From contig VXBP01005063.1 of NCBI GenBank assembly GCA_013400115.1, positions 186,001 through 250,000 on the forward strand: DNA of 64,000 nt. Direction: 5' to 3'. Below are positions 9,527-22,869 of this stretch, one piece after another (the first letter of the stretch is position 1; each line of letters starts with the position of its first letter). Both the position numbers and the translations under genes were made by a program. The notes beneath the pieces are model-generated. The model saw nothing but the letters and a program-made list of their open reading frames with translations, did no database searches and was not told where the DNA came from. Origin of the DNA: Rhinopomastus cyanomelas. Taxonomy: Eukaryota > Chordata > Aves > Bucerotiformes > Rhinopomastidae.

Positions 9527-12500
9527 GTACAAGTGTGTATGGACAGAGAGGAAGTTACCAGAAAAGAGCTGAAAAGAGAATAAATATCTGTTGAAAGATA
9601 ATATTTAGAAATCTTCCAAGTTCTAATAAGCTCTGGAGACTAAAGATCTGTCTGAACTTGCAAAGTTGGAATAGCCACCAAAATTCTGCAGAGTTTCTCC
9701 AAAACCAGTACACAGTAGCACTAATGATGGGTTATATCATTTAGAGCACATCCAAGAAGACTGTGAAAACTGTATTCAAACAAAGACACCCATATCATAC
9801 ATACGCACACCTTTTAGCATCTTCTGTGCCTACCTAAAAGCTACAGGCGTCACCATGGTTCTCCCTGTGGTTGACATACTCTCTATTCCATCCACACAAC
9901 CGTGAGTCACTGCATGTAAGCGTGTGACTGAACTGTTTTGAAGGTCAGTGGGTGTATAGTTGTCTGTAATTAAAAATAAAGCCTAAGTTCCATTAACAAT
10001 ACCAGTTTAATTAATAAAAGGAGTTAATAAGTATTAGTCGCGATTTGCGTCTCTCTTGATCTTCTAACAAGGTAAAGGGAATTTATAAAACTTGAACAAT
10101 TTTTTTCTACTTTGGAAATCAAGAGATGAACCATTCAATGCAAGGTTGCTGTAGACCTTTCTCACTGGAACCACTTCCTGACATAGTTATCTATTATTTC
10201 TACCAGCAATAAACCCCTTACGATTTCTTTTCTGTAAGATCTTTATGAGCCTTCAGCTCATGTTAAGTTTAAAAGGGTCATATTCTTTTGTTTTGACAGA
10301 ACAAAGGAATCTGATTTGTCGGTTTTTTCTCTTTTTAAATCTTAACTGGAATCAGAAGGCTGGATCATCAACAGACATAATACATTGTCATTAACTTCAT
10401 GAAGAAATTTCTCCTGTACAATTTTGCTAATGCAGACATTCTACCTTTTAGTTTAATTGAATTTGTTGATAAATCTGTCATGACATGCCTTCTATATATG
10501 ATCTTTCTACAGAAAAATTATTTCTACAGAATAAAATTCACTTCATGAACAGGATTAGAACACGGCTAGAGCATTGTTTGATCTCATATTGAATTGATTT
10601 CTAATGTGCAGTAGGAATACTTAGACTGGGCCTCTGCTCATTTATTACTTTCTCATTAACACTGGCAAAAGAAGCAATGAGAAGAAAACGTCTGACCAAA
10701 TAATGCATTTTAGCAGGATTTTCATAAAGTATTATCAACTTTTTTCATTTTTGAAAATGGAGTATTCTCATTTACTGGATGAATTCAGGAAAACAAACGC
10801 GCTATTGCCTTCAATGTCTTTTTTATTGGAACTACAGTTTCTACACTTCTCCCCAAGGCCAAGAAAGAGCATGACTTTATGTTGCCGGTGTGCTGTGTTT
10901 CATTAGGTGGTGTCCTAGTATATACATGTTATTTTAGAGCTAAGCAGATGTGACAGAAGGTATCAGACTCTACTGTGGTGCCGCAATGTCAGCCTGTGCA
11001 CCAGAAAGATTAGAAAATGCAGAGCTGTAAGCACGATGGCTGGAAAGCGGAAAACAAACATAGTAACGTCTAGTTTTCTGACAGGAAGTCAAATAATTGG
11101 AGTGCATACACTCCTTCATTGCAAAAAAGACCCTGTTACTGCCAGAAGAATAGTAATGGTTTGCTTTCCCTTTTTGTTTGGCATCAAGTGATTATCACCT
11201 TCAAAAGAACTGAAGCAGACAGAGTCCATTGTATACGCAGGGAAAAGGAAATAGCGACTAGGTGCTACTGGGTTTAATGGTTTTATTACTGCATGCAATT
11301 TCACAGGTTGAAAAACTAGAATCAATTTTCCTTTTCTGAACTCTGATTGCAATAATTTCGATCTATTTTTTTTTAATGAGAATGCTATTGGCTTCCTTTG
11401 GCATATGTCTTGATAATCAGACCACCTTGCCATGTTTCATATTGGACCACAATACAAGTTGTCCCATTTACTCAAAGCTTTCTTGATGCTATCAGACTGA
11501 GAAAATTTACTTCAGTAGCCCTAAAAGCCATTCCAGGAACAAGACTTGATCCTGCACTCAATTATCTGTCCACATTCCATCCAACATCTATAAGGAGTTT
11601 AAACAAAATGCAAGGACACTAAGGCCTTAGATTAGCCAGGCAACGTTGTCTGGGAATTGACTTTTTCTCAACAATATAACAAAATTTGGCTGTATCAAAT
11701 CTTCATGTTTTACAAACTCAGTTTTCTGTCATAATAATTTCACTGTATTTCACAAGAAATGCAGTGGAGGGCACACATTGCAGAAGGGGATGTGGTACTG
11801 GTGTGATCATGCAGAACAGCATCATCCTTACAAGTTATTAAAGCCGGGCACTGGGGGTAGGGAAACAGAGCAAGGTCATCTTAATTCCAACCCTATTTTC
11901 ATTGTCATTTGGCTTTTGGTAATCAGCCTTAGGCAGCCATCATTCTTCTCTCTCTCACCTGTTGATTATTATCCCATAATCAAGAAAAAATTGACATATG
12001 GAAGCTTTCAACTGTTAAATTTCTGAAGTAAATTTTTTCAATGAAATGTCTATACAACATTGGGTTACTTGAAGAAATACATCATGAGTTATTGTACCTT
12101 CTGATGTCACCAAGGGAAGGACTAGGTATTCATATGAAAGATTAGACTGCTAATGATGAATTTAGTGACTATGGCCACTTCTGCCTGCTGTGTTTTTATG
12201 ACAGTTTCTAGGAAATTTCAGTCATAGCCTAAAACTAAAACGGAATCATATCTTTTGATAGTAGTAGTTCAGTTGAGTTTGCTGTCTTGCATTTATAAGC
12301 AGGCTAATGGGTATGACAAGACAAGAGATATGGCAAGAGACCGTAAGTGCTTCAGTAAGTGTGAATACAGTGAATAACCTGAAGGATTAAAGAGCATCAG
12401 ATCCTTATAGCAAGTGACATAAGCCTGTTGATAGTTATGAGAAAAATACCTCTGTTCCTGTTACGAAGTAGCTCTCTTGTGCCGTTTAAGAATAAAATGA

Positions 12501-13474
12501 AGAGGGTTTGTTTGGTTTTGCTGCATCCACTTTTTATTGTGCTGGCACAAAGAAAATCCAGGTTGCAGGGATTTTTGACCTGAAAGCATCTTGCTGTTGT
12601 TTTGGGTCATGAAAAACTGTAATCCCCATTTGACATACATATCGATAGGTGATAAACCTGAAATAAAGGCGCATGTTAGGTAAAGAGTTCACAAGTTTGT
12701 TGGTTTCATGTAGCTCTGGGGACAAGGAAAAAACAAACAAAAACAAACCAGACAGGAAGATCTAAGCAATATGAAAAAAAAATGTTAGTACAAGGAAAAA
12801 CAATATAAGAAATTAAAAGACAAAAAAAAATACTGAAATTAAGCAACTTCTGATGTTTCCTTCATCAACAGAGGAATTTGTGTCCTTATTGATAAATATT
12901 AGCAAGGAAACAACTTCCTTATGAATGCTATTTCTTCGTAGACTGAAATCCAGTCTAAAACAATCAGGTGTGAGTATGTGCAAGGACAATCCTAATCAGA
13001 TTTTTTCCAGAAATCACCCAGCAGTTCTTCACTTAAATGAAGAAATCCATGAGCTTTGAGAATACAATGAGTAATAGTGCTAAAGAGATAACTTCCCTTA
13101 TTATTTGATTTTGCTTTAGCAAGGAAGATGGAGAGGCAGGAACAGGAACATTTCACCAAGCATTACTTTCTCTCAGGTAAGTGGTTTCAATTCCTACATT
13201 TCTAAAATGAGGAGATACAAACAGGAGCAACACTAAGAGTTCATTACGGAAACTTTCATGTTTGTCCACAGAATGGCAGTGTACAGACATTCTTGTTTCC
13301 TCCATTAATTTAAAGTTGTTCATCACACCTTCAAGGCAGATGGTAGCAGAAACCTAATGAAAGGTCTTCTGAACAATTTCACCCATTCCTTGTCTCCTGG
13401 TGCACCCAGACAGCCTTATAGCCCAACTGGAACTTATGCTGATCTTTCAAGTTAATATGCGTGTAGTCCTTTAG
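9527..13474. other. AT-rich non-coding sequence
   Basis: I see no gene or known repeat. Short open frames such as 11116-11433 (minus) and 11778-12026 (plus) have no family motifs or convincing splice context. Confidence 0.6.
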
Positions 13475-13556
13475 TATTTATATATATATATATATATAAA
13501 TAAACTGTATATATGTATACATATAAATGTACGTATGTGTATATATTTTATAAAAA
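13475..13556. repeat. (TA)n microsatellite with degenerate TATG flank
   Basis: An uninterrupted TA run of about ten units lies at 13479-13498, followed by imperfect TATG/TACA units to about 13556. It is simple-sequence DNA and likely to be length-polymorphic. Confidence 0.85.
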
Positions 13557-14479
13557 TAACGGAATAAAAAAAATTAACACATTACATGCCTGAGTGCTGC
13601 TGTAGTACCAGGAATATTCAATTTAATTAGGTAGCAAAATTAGAAACAAGGATCTGGTTAATAGCTTCCAAAGCTGATTTAATTGCCTTATTAGTTGGAG
13701 GTTGGAAAAATTAATTTTTTTCAAACATCACATACAGTGAGTGCTGAATAAGTTATTCAAAATAACTTTGAGAAACTAATAGTTAGACAAATAACACACA
13801 AAGTCAATAACGTGAGATCATCCACAAATGACAAATGTATGAACAATGGTACAGTATTATTCTTTTAGTCCTACTTAGCTGCTGAGAGTTCCTGTGTATC
13901 CACCAGATTAATTGTTTATTCCAGTCATTACATTCCTTCAAATGTATAAGAAAGCAAACCATTGATTTACTTCTGTCAAGGAGTACTTAGTGCAGCAGTT
14001 TAAACAAAGCGTGGCTGCCCCCATATATAATTCATGTTTATTATACATGTAGAGGAGAAGGAAAATGCTACAAGAGTGTGTGTAAGCTGGGCTATGTAAA
14101 CTCTTGTTGTTTTCTGAACGTAATAAATACAATGTTTACCTGCAGAAATAATCAAACAGAAATTTCCTACACTGAATAGGTAATTTCCAGAAGGAGAGAC
14201 AGTGTTACTAAGAACACTTTCCAAAGAGTGATTGCTCCATTCTAAACTAAAGCACATCATTTGGTGTTTAAAAGCTGCCTGGATTTGCTGCCTTTTTCTT
14301 AATATGCTTGACACATATGTCTCACAAATCTTCACATGGATCTAAAACGTGTCCTCGAATACATTTGACTGGGATAGCACTGACTTCGATAACGCACAAT
14401 GGTGCAATCTTTCCCCCCCTCTCTCTCAGAACCCCTCTTGTCCCTTATTGAACTTGTTGTAATTCAAATAGCGTTCACA

Positions 14480-14489
14480 TATAAAAAGG
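14480..14489 (+). promoter_or_regulatory. TATA-box-like sequence
   Basis: TATAAAAAGG is a strong match to a vertebrate TATA box, with a pyrimidine tract upstream (14410-14427). There is no open frame or exon downstream that I recognise, so promoter function is speculative. Confidence 0.2.
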
Positions 14490-15999
14490 GCATTCAGACC
14501 CCGTCACTCACACAGACCTGACTGCAGGGCTGAGTTCTATTTCGGATTTAAGCTGGTAATATATCAGTGGTTATGTCAAGGCTCCTTTAGGATTTTGAAC
14601 TTGCAGTTCACTCCATTTCATTAGCTGATGTTTTCTCCTGTTCTGGCTGAGAGCTCCATATTATAGCAATGAACTCTCTCTCTCTCTCCTTCCAGGATTC
14701 TGTAATGCCTTCACTGGATAGCCCACACTTCTTCCACAGCCTAACAAAAACTAGAAAAATCACTTGGGCTTTGTTCCTCAATTACACATTCACCACGTAA
14801 ATCTGACACAGGAAAAGCAAAGTTCTGGGTGCTCGTTTCTGATTAAAATACCATTCTAATAGCTAACCTGAAATGAGAGTCCTACTGTACAGTGGTTTGT
14901 TATAGAATGTATCTGAAGAAAGCAACATAGGGCAATGCATAGCCCCATTTTTTTGGTGATACAGATGTTACATCATGGGTTTTTTTAAAAAAAAAACAAC
15001 CTTGAAAGTAAATTATTTCAGTATCGTAAAACACAGAAACCCATTTATACCACAGAGATACTATCAACCAGAAAACCTAAATAATCTGGATTACAGAAGT
15101 GACCAATCATCATCCAACCACCAGTGTAGATAGCCCTTATGCTTTTAGAGACATCATGGCTGCGTTAATTCTTGATGTTTCTTTTCCTGCAAGGTCTTAA
15201 AAAAAAAATAATAAATCTGATCATGAAATAAATAAGGTTTGAACTTCTCTTATACTTTATTATAATTCTTAGCAGATTAGACTTGGTAAGACTCTTAGCA
15301 TTTAAAATCTTAAAATACAGTCTTTAAATAAGCTTGTCTTTGCTGACCTGTCACCTTTAAGTTACTTGCAGGGAACTTTGATTAAGTAGCATTAACTAAG
15401 TCTTCTCCTTAAACGATTGAAAAATGTAGCTTTAAATAGGTCATTTTTTGTTTTTTTAAACTTTCTGAGCTACTTTTCACAAGTCTCTCCCCTATGGATT
15501 GTCTTAATAGGTAAAACACTGTCTGCGTTTGCCAGAGGTTGCAGCCTTTCCTGGCAACAAAGCCAACATGTTCAGTCAGACAGATTCCTACAGAGACCTC
15601 AGAGCTTTCATGTGGGACCTCTGTCTCTTGGAAATGGTATTGTATTTTATACAGAAAGTACATTCCTCACTCCCACTCCTACAATCACTGAACGATTTTG
15701 AGATCTGCAGAGCACACTCAAAACTCCCCACAATCCTGTTTAATCAGCGATTGAGGTAGCACTTCTCAGCCACACGTTGTGCCAATAGGTATTATATTAG
15801 TTTTATCTTTCTTAGTTGCCACTAAAAACTTTCTATTTATCAAAATACATTTGTGAGACTTGCTCAGAAAACGCCAATTTTTCTGTACAAACAACCTGGA
15901 GCTCCATTTATGTTTTTGCCTCTTGTGGTTGGAGTGCATAGCTAGTCACGTTCAAATAATGACAACAAAAATAATAGTTTTTAAAGGATTATGTTTCTC

Positions 16000-16030
16000 T
16001 TTGTAAATCATCTCTTTGATGATTTACAAA
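16000..16030. repeat. Perfect 13-bp inverted repeat with 5-nt loop
   Basis: TTTGTAAATCATC at 16000-16012 and GATGATTTACAAA at 16018-16030 are exact reverse complements around the loop TCTTT. It could form a stable hairpin. No transposon or RNA family is recognised here, and the arms are too short for a typical microRNA precursor. Confidence 0.7.
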
Positions 16031-16260
16031 CACAAAGCAGCAGCATTCTTACACCCCCTATAGGAATGTGCAGACTGGCCTGTTCAGATTGTGAAACACA
16101 ATCCCTTCCAATGCTGTTTTCCAGTGTGCTAGAAAAACTGTAGAAGCAGAGCATCGTCTTAATGTTCTCACACTGCCTTTAATTGAGAGTTGCATTCAAA
16201 AAGAAATTTCTCAAGCTATTTTTTTTGTTTTAAATTGCAGAGGAAGTCAGGACTAAGTGA

Positions 16261-16770
16261 TTCACAGAATCACAGAATGTAAGGGGTTGAAAGGGACCTT
16301 GAAAGATCTAGTCAAACCCCCATGCCAGAGCAGGATCACCTAGAATATTGTCACACAGGAAGGGATCCAGGCAATTTTTTAATGTTTTCTGAGCAGAAGA
16401 CTCCATAACCCCTCTGGGCAGCCTGTTATGGTGCTCTGTCACCCTCACAGTCAAAAAGCTTCTCTTTGTGCTTACATGGAACCTCCTATGCTCCAGCTTG
16501 CACCCATTGCCCCTTGTCCTGTGCATTGGACACCACTGAGAAGAGCCTGGCCTGACACTCACCCTTTACATATTTATAAACACTTATGAGGTCACCCCTC
16601 AGTCTCTTCCCAGCTGAAGAGACCCAGCATCCTCAGCCTTTCCTCATCAGGTTGATGCTCAACTCCCTTCGTCATCTTTGTGGCTCTGCACTGGGCTCTT
16701 TCAAGGAGATCCCTGTCTTTCTGGAACGGAGGGGCCCAGAACTGGACACAATATTCCAGGGCAGAGCAGA
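16261..16770 (-). mobile_element. CR1 LINE 3' fragment
   Basis: Minus-strand CR1 with CACAGAAT tail units at 16263-16278, the conserved 3' block, and ORF2 C-terminal remnants at 16308-16562 (GNGCKLEHRRFHVSTKRSF) and 16592-16777 (ALEYCVQFWAP, DLLERAQCRATKM). It is 5'-truncated near 16770, shortly after a small deletion relative to other copies, and its frame is broken near 16565-16590. Confidence 0.92.
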
Positions 16771-19700
16771 GTTTCAATTTGTTATATTTGTCAATTAACT
16801 TTCAAGAGCCAGTCACCACTGACACACTTCAGTTACTACTAAGGAGAGCAAATATGTACGGATGTTTCCAAAGTAGCATCCGAACTCAGACAAACTGGTG
16901 ACCTAGAATCAAAAGGCTTTTGCAATATTGGTAATTCCCTTAGTCCCAGGATCTCTGGAGACGTAGCTGTTAGCAAGGAAAGCCTGAGTGATACAGAATT
17001 TCATTAGCAAATACATTTCTCTTACCTCTGAGAACTGCATATACAGCTAAAATTTTCCATTTCACTTTATGTGCCTTGTATATCACACTTAATTTTGTTA
17101 GGTCATGCATTGGGAATAACCTACAGCTAAAGCAAAGCAACTAGACATATTTACTTACCAATAAAACACTCTTCTTGGAATATTTTCAGCTGACCTTTTT
17201 GTCTTGTTAACTCAAGGAGCTGATGTTACTGAGATTGTTTTAGATGCAATCATTGCTTAAACATGACATTTAGGACTCGCTTAGAGGTGAGATGCAGGAA
17301 GGCACTTTTTTTCCAATCACTGAGCAGTGTCTTACATTTCTTCCCCTGCCCCTTAGCTTCTGCAGTTGCCAAACACACCTCACACACAAGAATCTCTGTA
17401 GAGCATACAGAAAATTTTCAGTCTGTAGGAAGTTTGAACAGTTAAGAAGACTAGCACTAATAAAATCTAAACACTTATAGTCAAATCTTATTCCTGATGC
17501 TGCTAAATGGGAACTTACTACTTAACATAATAGGCAATTTAGCATATAAATGTGCCCCATAAAAGCAGGATGTTGGCAGTGCAAAACTATAAATGCTAAC
17601 CTTTGGGCAAGCTGTTACAAATGTGCTACAGGCTCTTGCAATTTTAATGAACTTGTTTGCACATACGAGGTTTATTTTGTGCTAAACACTGGTATGCACT
17701 CACACAATAAGAGCAACAGTTTCAGAAATTCAGACCTGTGGGAGTTCATCACGAAGCTCTGGCCTAACAAAGTTGTTAGCTAACACTTTTTTTTTATCAA
17801 TCTTGCCATTCTGGAGCAGTGCCTTACTCACTTGTTATCAGAGATTTATACCAGCAGGCGAGGACAGTGGCCTTTTTACCCTAAGAAACGTGACTGAGAA
17901 ACAATACATAACTCTCCTAACAGTGTTAGGGAAGACGGGAATTTTTTTATAACTACAGGAGTTTGTGGTCAAAACCTGTGGCCTGGACAAGTACAGATGT
18001 TAATGACTGTGATTTTCCTGAGTCATTATGTCATTATTTTTGTTAAGATCCTGGAAAGGCAGAGGATCTTGAAAATATGAGAAATCTATAGCAATTTCAA
18101 ACCTAAATCAGGGCTAATAGTTATCTTATGAACTGCTAGGCATCTGTGACCTTTTGTTGAAAGTAATTTGGGTTTGAACAAATCAATGGCCAAGCACCCT
18201 CAAAATCAGATAATCCTGCAGAGCAACCAAATTGAGTTGCACTGCGTTGGAGAAGTGCTTGCAAAACCTACTCATTTGCAGGCAACTTTGCTGGTAGTGA
18301 ACCAAATAATCATGATCCAGCCTTCATGGTGAGTATGTTCTCAGTCCAAGTTGTTTGGCTTTTGTAGGCCACTTTTTTCCAAAGCAGAATTATTCAGAGC
18401 TACTCTTTCAAGTTAAACGTGTGAAAGATGAATCATAAGATGATATTTTACTCCCATCTGACTTTACTGCCAAATTATCTTCACCTTAAACCCTGTGATT
18501 GCCTCCTCAAAATATCGAGTTTTCAGTGTTTAATAACACATAACTAGGAACCTTTGTAATTGCCCATTTCTTGTTGCAGAGAAAGAACTCGGCCAACTTT
18601 TATTTTCTTTGGCTATGAGGGTGTTTTTCCTTGGTTAACAACCTTAAATGGCAACAAAGAATGGACCTAGGTTGTAAAGAGAATTCCTGCAGACACAAAG
18701 AAGTACTTGCCAGGTGTTTCTCCTAACAACTCATTTTAATCTCCTTGGGAATACATGTATCTGCACCCACATAGGTAACAACCTGGAGACTTATTTCGAA
18801 ATAAGGCAAGAAGAAAAAGAGGAGTTTCATAATGGCTTTTTATATTATTATAGGGCCTATTAAAAGAGAAGTTAAAACATGAAGGAGAAAGAGACCAAAT
18901 GCCGGGGGTGTAAGTTCACCATGAGATTTTGTTTTCAGATGTACAGCCAGTGAGAAAGGTTCCTCTAATGTTTTCCTTCAATGTGCAGTGTAGTGCTCTC
19001 AGTTCAGATACAAAAAGATTGGAAAATATTCCACTTCATGTTTCCTTGCATACAGGCTCAGAATAAGAATTTCATGTACAGGTCCCTGTGAGGTCAGAAC
19101 ACCTTCAAGTCATTAGTATTAAGAATTGGCCAAAGCTCTCAAAAATTTCATGTTATGTGTTTTTGCATTTCGCTATGAGAAAGGTGAAGTAGGTTTTGTT
19201 TCCTAATTGAAGCAAGTGAAGAGTCATTGTTTATCCCCATCCAAGCAAAACTAAAAAGTACCCCCCAGAAAACAAAACTTTGCGTTGTTTATAAGCATGA
19301 GCTGAGTACCTTACAGTGGTTCTGCTTGTAGGGTTCCACTGCTTTTTAGTGCTGTTGCCCTCTAGCTCCTCCTCTTGAAGAAAGAACCGATCCACTAACA
19401 CTCTCTGTGCTTGGGTGTTGGTTTATAAGACCAAGTGTCAGCAGCAGAACAAACCCACATATCAAAGTCATTATGCAAATCCTTCTAATAGTAGAAAGAA
19501 GCAGTATAATCGTTAGGGTTCCAGTGCACCCTATACTGTGGTCTTTGGGGGTTTTTGCTGTCCTCAACGACAGCACACACAGAAGTTGAAGTGTATCACA
19601 AGAATAAACACGAGTAAATGGAAAATACAGCCATTTCGTGTTCTTAGTGAGTTACGGACAAACCTGCTGGCCTATTAGTTAGTCAAGAATTAACTTAATT

Positions 19701-21476
19701 ATATAGCTTTCCTGGAAACCAGGTTTTTTGTGTATCAGACGTGGGGATTCGCGATGCACAGACTGTATTGTTTTAGTTTTAAAAAGTATTTTTCCCCTTG
19801 GGTTGAATGCAGTACAATCAGGAGATAAGAGGGCTCTTCATGTTTCTATTCCAAAGGTAGCTTTTGTCTGGCACATTAATGTAGCAATAATTTTGTGATC
19901 TTGGCAGCAAAAGGTTCATTCTGAGTTGTAAAGGCCTGCAGAGATCCTAAGTACATGCTCAGAGTGTCACTTTTATAACCACCCTCTGTGTGTCTTTGTG
20001 ACTGATTTCCTGTTCCACTCCCTAGCTGCACATTGGCTGTTTTATCAGGAACAAAGCACAGAAAGGTATGTAAATAGTGGAAGTACCTTGCTACTTTTAA
20101 ACAGTCTACTTGTTTCAGCTAAATATTCTATATGAAATAAGACTACAGGAGAAGCAATATTTGTATTGTCTTTCTTCCACTTGGATTATCTTGAAATAAG
20201 TGTCATAATTTTTTTTTTTAAAGTCCAAAAACTAAAAATCGTGGGTTCAATAATTTAAAAACTCATCTTTATTGGTTTTAAAATTATTTCATAGTAGTCC
20301 AATTAAATTGAATTAGCAGAATTACTATTATTGCACTCTATTACGTATGAGTAGCACAGAGGTCTGAAAGATGGAACATTTTGAAGTTTGGATTTTAAGA
20401 TCACAGCTTCACCTGCATGGTTGGTTTCTTTCATTCTCTGTATTGTGTCGTATTAATGTTAAAAGTATCCTTGACACTAATTTTCTGTAGAAAACAACTA
20501 GGAAAGTTATTTGCATAACTGCAAAAACAAAACCCCTTCAAGTCATTAGTACTGAAAAATATTCATATTCTTTTAAACAGCCTATGAAACTTACAGCTCA
20601 GTGCTTTGCACTTGGAATTTCTTAGTTTAGCTTAATCAAACCTAATGGTGCAAAGGTGATTATATATCTTCTAAATTCAAGACTGTAATAGAACTGGTTA
20701 CATTAGGAAAACAATTTATTACATGTATAATAACAGAAAAAGGTAAAAAAAAAGCCATTTATTGGGGATCCTTCAATGGTTATTGTATTAGTGGCAGCAG
20801 AGCTTAAAACTTTAATCTTCTTAAACTTATGGAACAGAGAATCTTGTCAATACATGAGTCAGAACATGTATAATAACTCAGAAATTAAAGTTTTTGCCTT
20901 TCTGCAGCTATATTTATATAGCATATGGAGAGACATTCTTTTGATGTTATTCCAGTAATATTATGTTCTATGGTATGAACATAAGTGCAAAAGGAAAATC
21001 CTTAGGGTTCCATTCTCTTTTTTAGCTTGTTGCCTGTTATGATGCCTTAGGAAAAGCTGCTTAGGTGCATTGCGGCTCCACTTACAGTGAAAGTCAAAAT
21101 CAGGACAGGATGCATTTCTCATTGCTCCTCTTGGTCTTGCAGAAGATGCTCAGTGCCAATAGGACTTTCAGACAGTGTAGACTCTTAGATGGGTGCTAGA
21201 AGCAGCTCAGCTTCTTTGAGCCTTATTGCCTCTGCCTTTTCTGAGTACAATTAATAAAACCATTTAAACACACCTTTTCTGAAAGCATCCCAATAATACC
21301 TCCCAACTAAAAAATTCCTTTTTCATATTCTGGTTTAGGAAGCCCAGCACTCCATTGACACATTACAGCTGTAGCCATTGCAATACATCTGCCTAACATG
21401 CCAGAAAATTGTGACCCTGAAATAGAGCAATGTGTCTTTGGCTCGTATTTATGTAATATTTATGGGTTCATCTATC
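16771..21476. other. AT-rich non-coding sequence
   Basis: I recognise no gene or family repeat. A minus-strand 76-codon frame at 19346-19576 has one strongly hydrophobic segment (MTLICGFVLLLTLGL), but there is no homology I can name. A T run occurs near 20210-20219. Confidence 0.55.
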
Positions 21477-21576
21477 TCAGAATCATAGAATCACATAATC
21501 ATTAGGGATTGGAAGGGACCTCGAAAAATCATCTAGTCCAAGCCCCCTGACACAGCAGGATCACCCACACCAAGTC
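21477..21576 (-). mobile_element. CR1 3'-terminal fragment (first subfamily)
   Basis: Octamer-like tail units near 21477-21500 are followed by the ATTAGGGATTGGAAGGGACC block and CAGCAGGATCACC, as in the copies at 16261, 27373 and 49941. The similarity stops after about 100 bp, where a different CR1 subfamily begins. Either this copy was truncated on insertion or the neighbouring element landed at its 5' edge. Confidence 0.85.
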
Positions 21577-21654
21577 ATACAGTCAGTCAGGGTTAGAAGG
21601 GACCACAGGATCATCCAGTTCCAACTCCCCTGCCTCGGGCAGGAACACCCCACC

Positions 21655-21849
21655 CTAGATCAGGCTGGCCAGAGCCTCATCCAGCCTGGCCTTAAACAAC
21701 TCCAAGGACGGGGCCTCCACCACCTCCCTGGGCAACCCATTCCAGGCTCTCACCACTCTCACGGTGAAGAACTTCCTCCTCACATCCACTCGAAATCTAC
21801 CCATCTCCAGCTTTGCTCCATTCCCCCTAGTCCTGTCCCTACCTGACAT
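21655..21849 (-). pseudogene. CR1 ORF2 C-terminal fragment, second subfamily
   Basis: The 64-codon frame carries RDRTRGNGAKLEMGRFRVDV and VRAWNGLPREVVEAPSLELF, then a stop. It is homologous to, but clearly different from, the KLEHRRFHIN form in the other copies, which defines a separate CR1 subfamily. Confidence 0.8.
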
Positions 21850-21986
21850 CCTAAAAAGCTCCTCCCCAGCCTTTTTGTAGGCCCCCTCTCAGATACTGGA
21901 AGGCCACAAGAAGATCACCTGGGAGCCTCCTCTTCTCCAGACTCAACAGTCCCAACTCTCTCAGTCTGGCCTCACAGGAGAGGTGC

Positions 21987-22269
21987 NNNNNNNNNNNNNN
22001 NNNNNNNNNNNNNNNNNNNNNNNNNNNNNNNNNNNNNNNNNNNNNNNNNNNNNNNNNNNNNNNNNNNNNNNNNNNNNNNNNNNNNNNNNNNNNNNNNNNN
22101 NNNNNNNNNNNNNNNNNNNNNNNNNNNNNNNNNNNNNNNNNNNNNNNNNNNNNNNNNNNNNNNNNNNNNNNNNNNNNNNNNNNNNNNNNNNNNNNNNNNN
22201 NNNNNNNNNNNNNNNNNNNNNNNNNNNNNNNNNNNNNNNNNNNNNNNNNNNNNNNNNNNNNNNNNNNNN
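21987..22269. other. Assembly gap of 283 N
   Basis: A run of undetermined bases lies inside the CR1 element. Translations across it are artefacts. The length may be an estimate. Confidence 0.99.
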
Positions 22270-22350
22270 CCTTGGTGAAGCCATGCTGATTGTACCCAAT
22301 CACCTCTTCACTATTCTCCTGTCTCAGTAGTGCCTCCAGGAGGATCTGCT

Positions 22351-22869
22351 CTATGAGCAAAGAGGTGCTGCTCTAGGGCAAAGAGGTGAGACTGACAAGC
22401 TGTAGTTCCCTGGCTCCTCCTTCCCACCCTTTTTGCAAATAGGAGTTATGTTTTCCCTTTTCCAGTCAGTGGGGACTTCACCAGACTGCCATGACCTTTG
22501 GAATATAATAGACAGGGGTCTAGCAACCTCATCTGCCAGTACCCGTGGGTGTATCCCATCAGGTCCCATGGACTTGAACACTTTCAGGTTCTTTAGGTGA
22601 TCACGAACCTGATCTTCACTTATGATGGCCAGTTCTTCCTTGCAGTCCCTGCTGTTATTTTGCATGACTCCAGGAGTGTGGCTGGAGGCCTTTGCAGTGA
22701 AGACCAAGGTAAAGAAGTAATTGAGAACCTCAGCCATTTCCATGTCACTTGTGACCACATCACCTGTTTCCTTTCTGAGGGGGCCCACACCTTCCCTACT
22801 CTTCTTTTTACCGTTCATATACCTGTAGAAATTCTGGGTGTTCCCTTTGACCTCCCTGGCTAGGTTCAA
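22351..22869 (-). pseudogene. CR1 ORF2 linker and N-terminal reverse-transcriptase fragment
   Basis: The 172-codon frame is one of the longest in the window. It contains REVKGNTQNFYRYMNGKKKS near the start, SMGPDGIHPRVLADEVARPL in the middle, and SGEVPTDWKRENITPICKKG followed by EEPGNYS near the end. These are CR1-clade reverse-transcriptase entry motifs. The frame runs into a different reading frame near 22351, so it is broken. QHGFTK follows in the next frame, ending at the gap. Confidence 0.87.

Larger units (their letters stand above)
13557..16260. other. AT-rich non-coding sequence
   Basis: No gene recognised. It contains a CT-rich tract near 14410-14427, a second (CT)n tract near 14670-14690, a TATA-like site at 14480-14489 and a perfect hairpin at 16000-16030. 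The last two have their own entries. Confidence 0.55.

Noticed and set aside
21851..22360. Open frames running through the N gap
   Set aside because: They are artefacts of translating undetermined bases. Only the real flanking residues are CR1.
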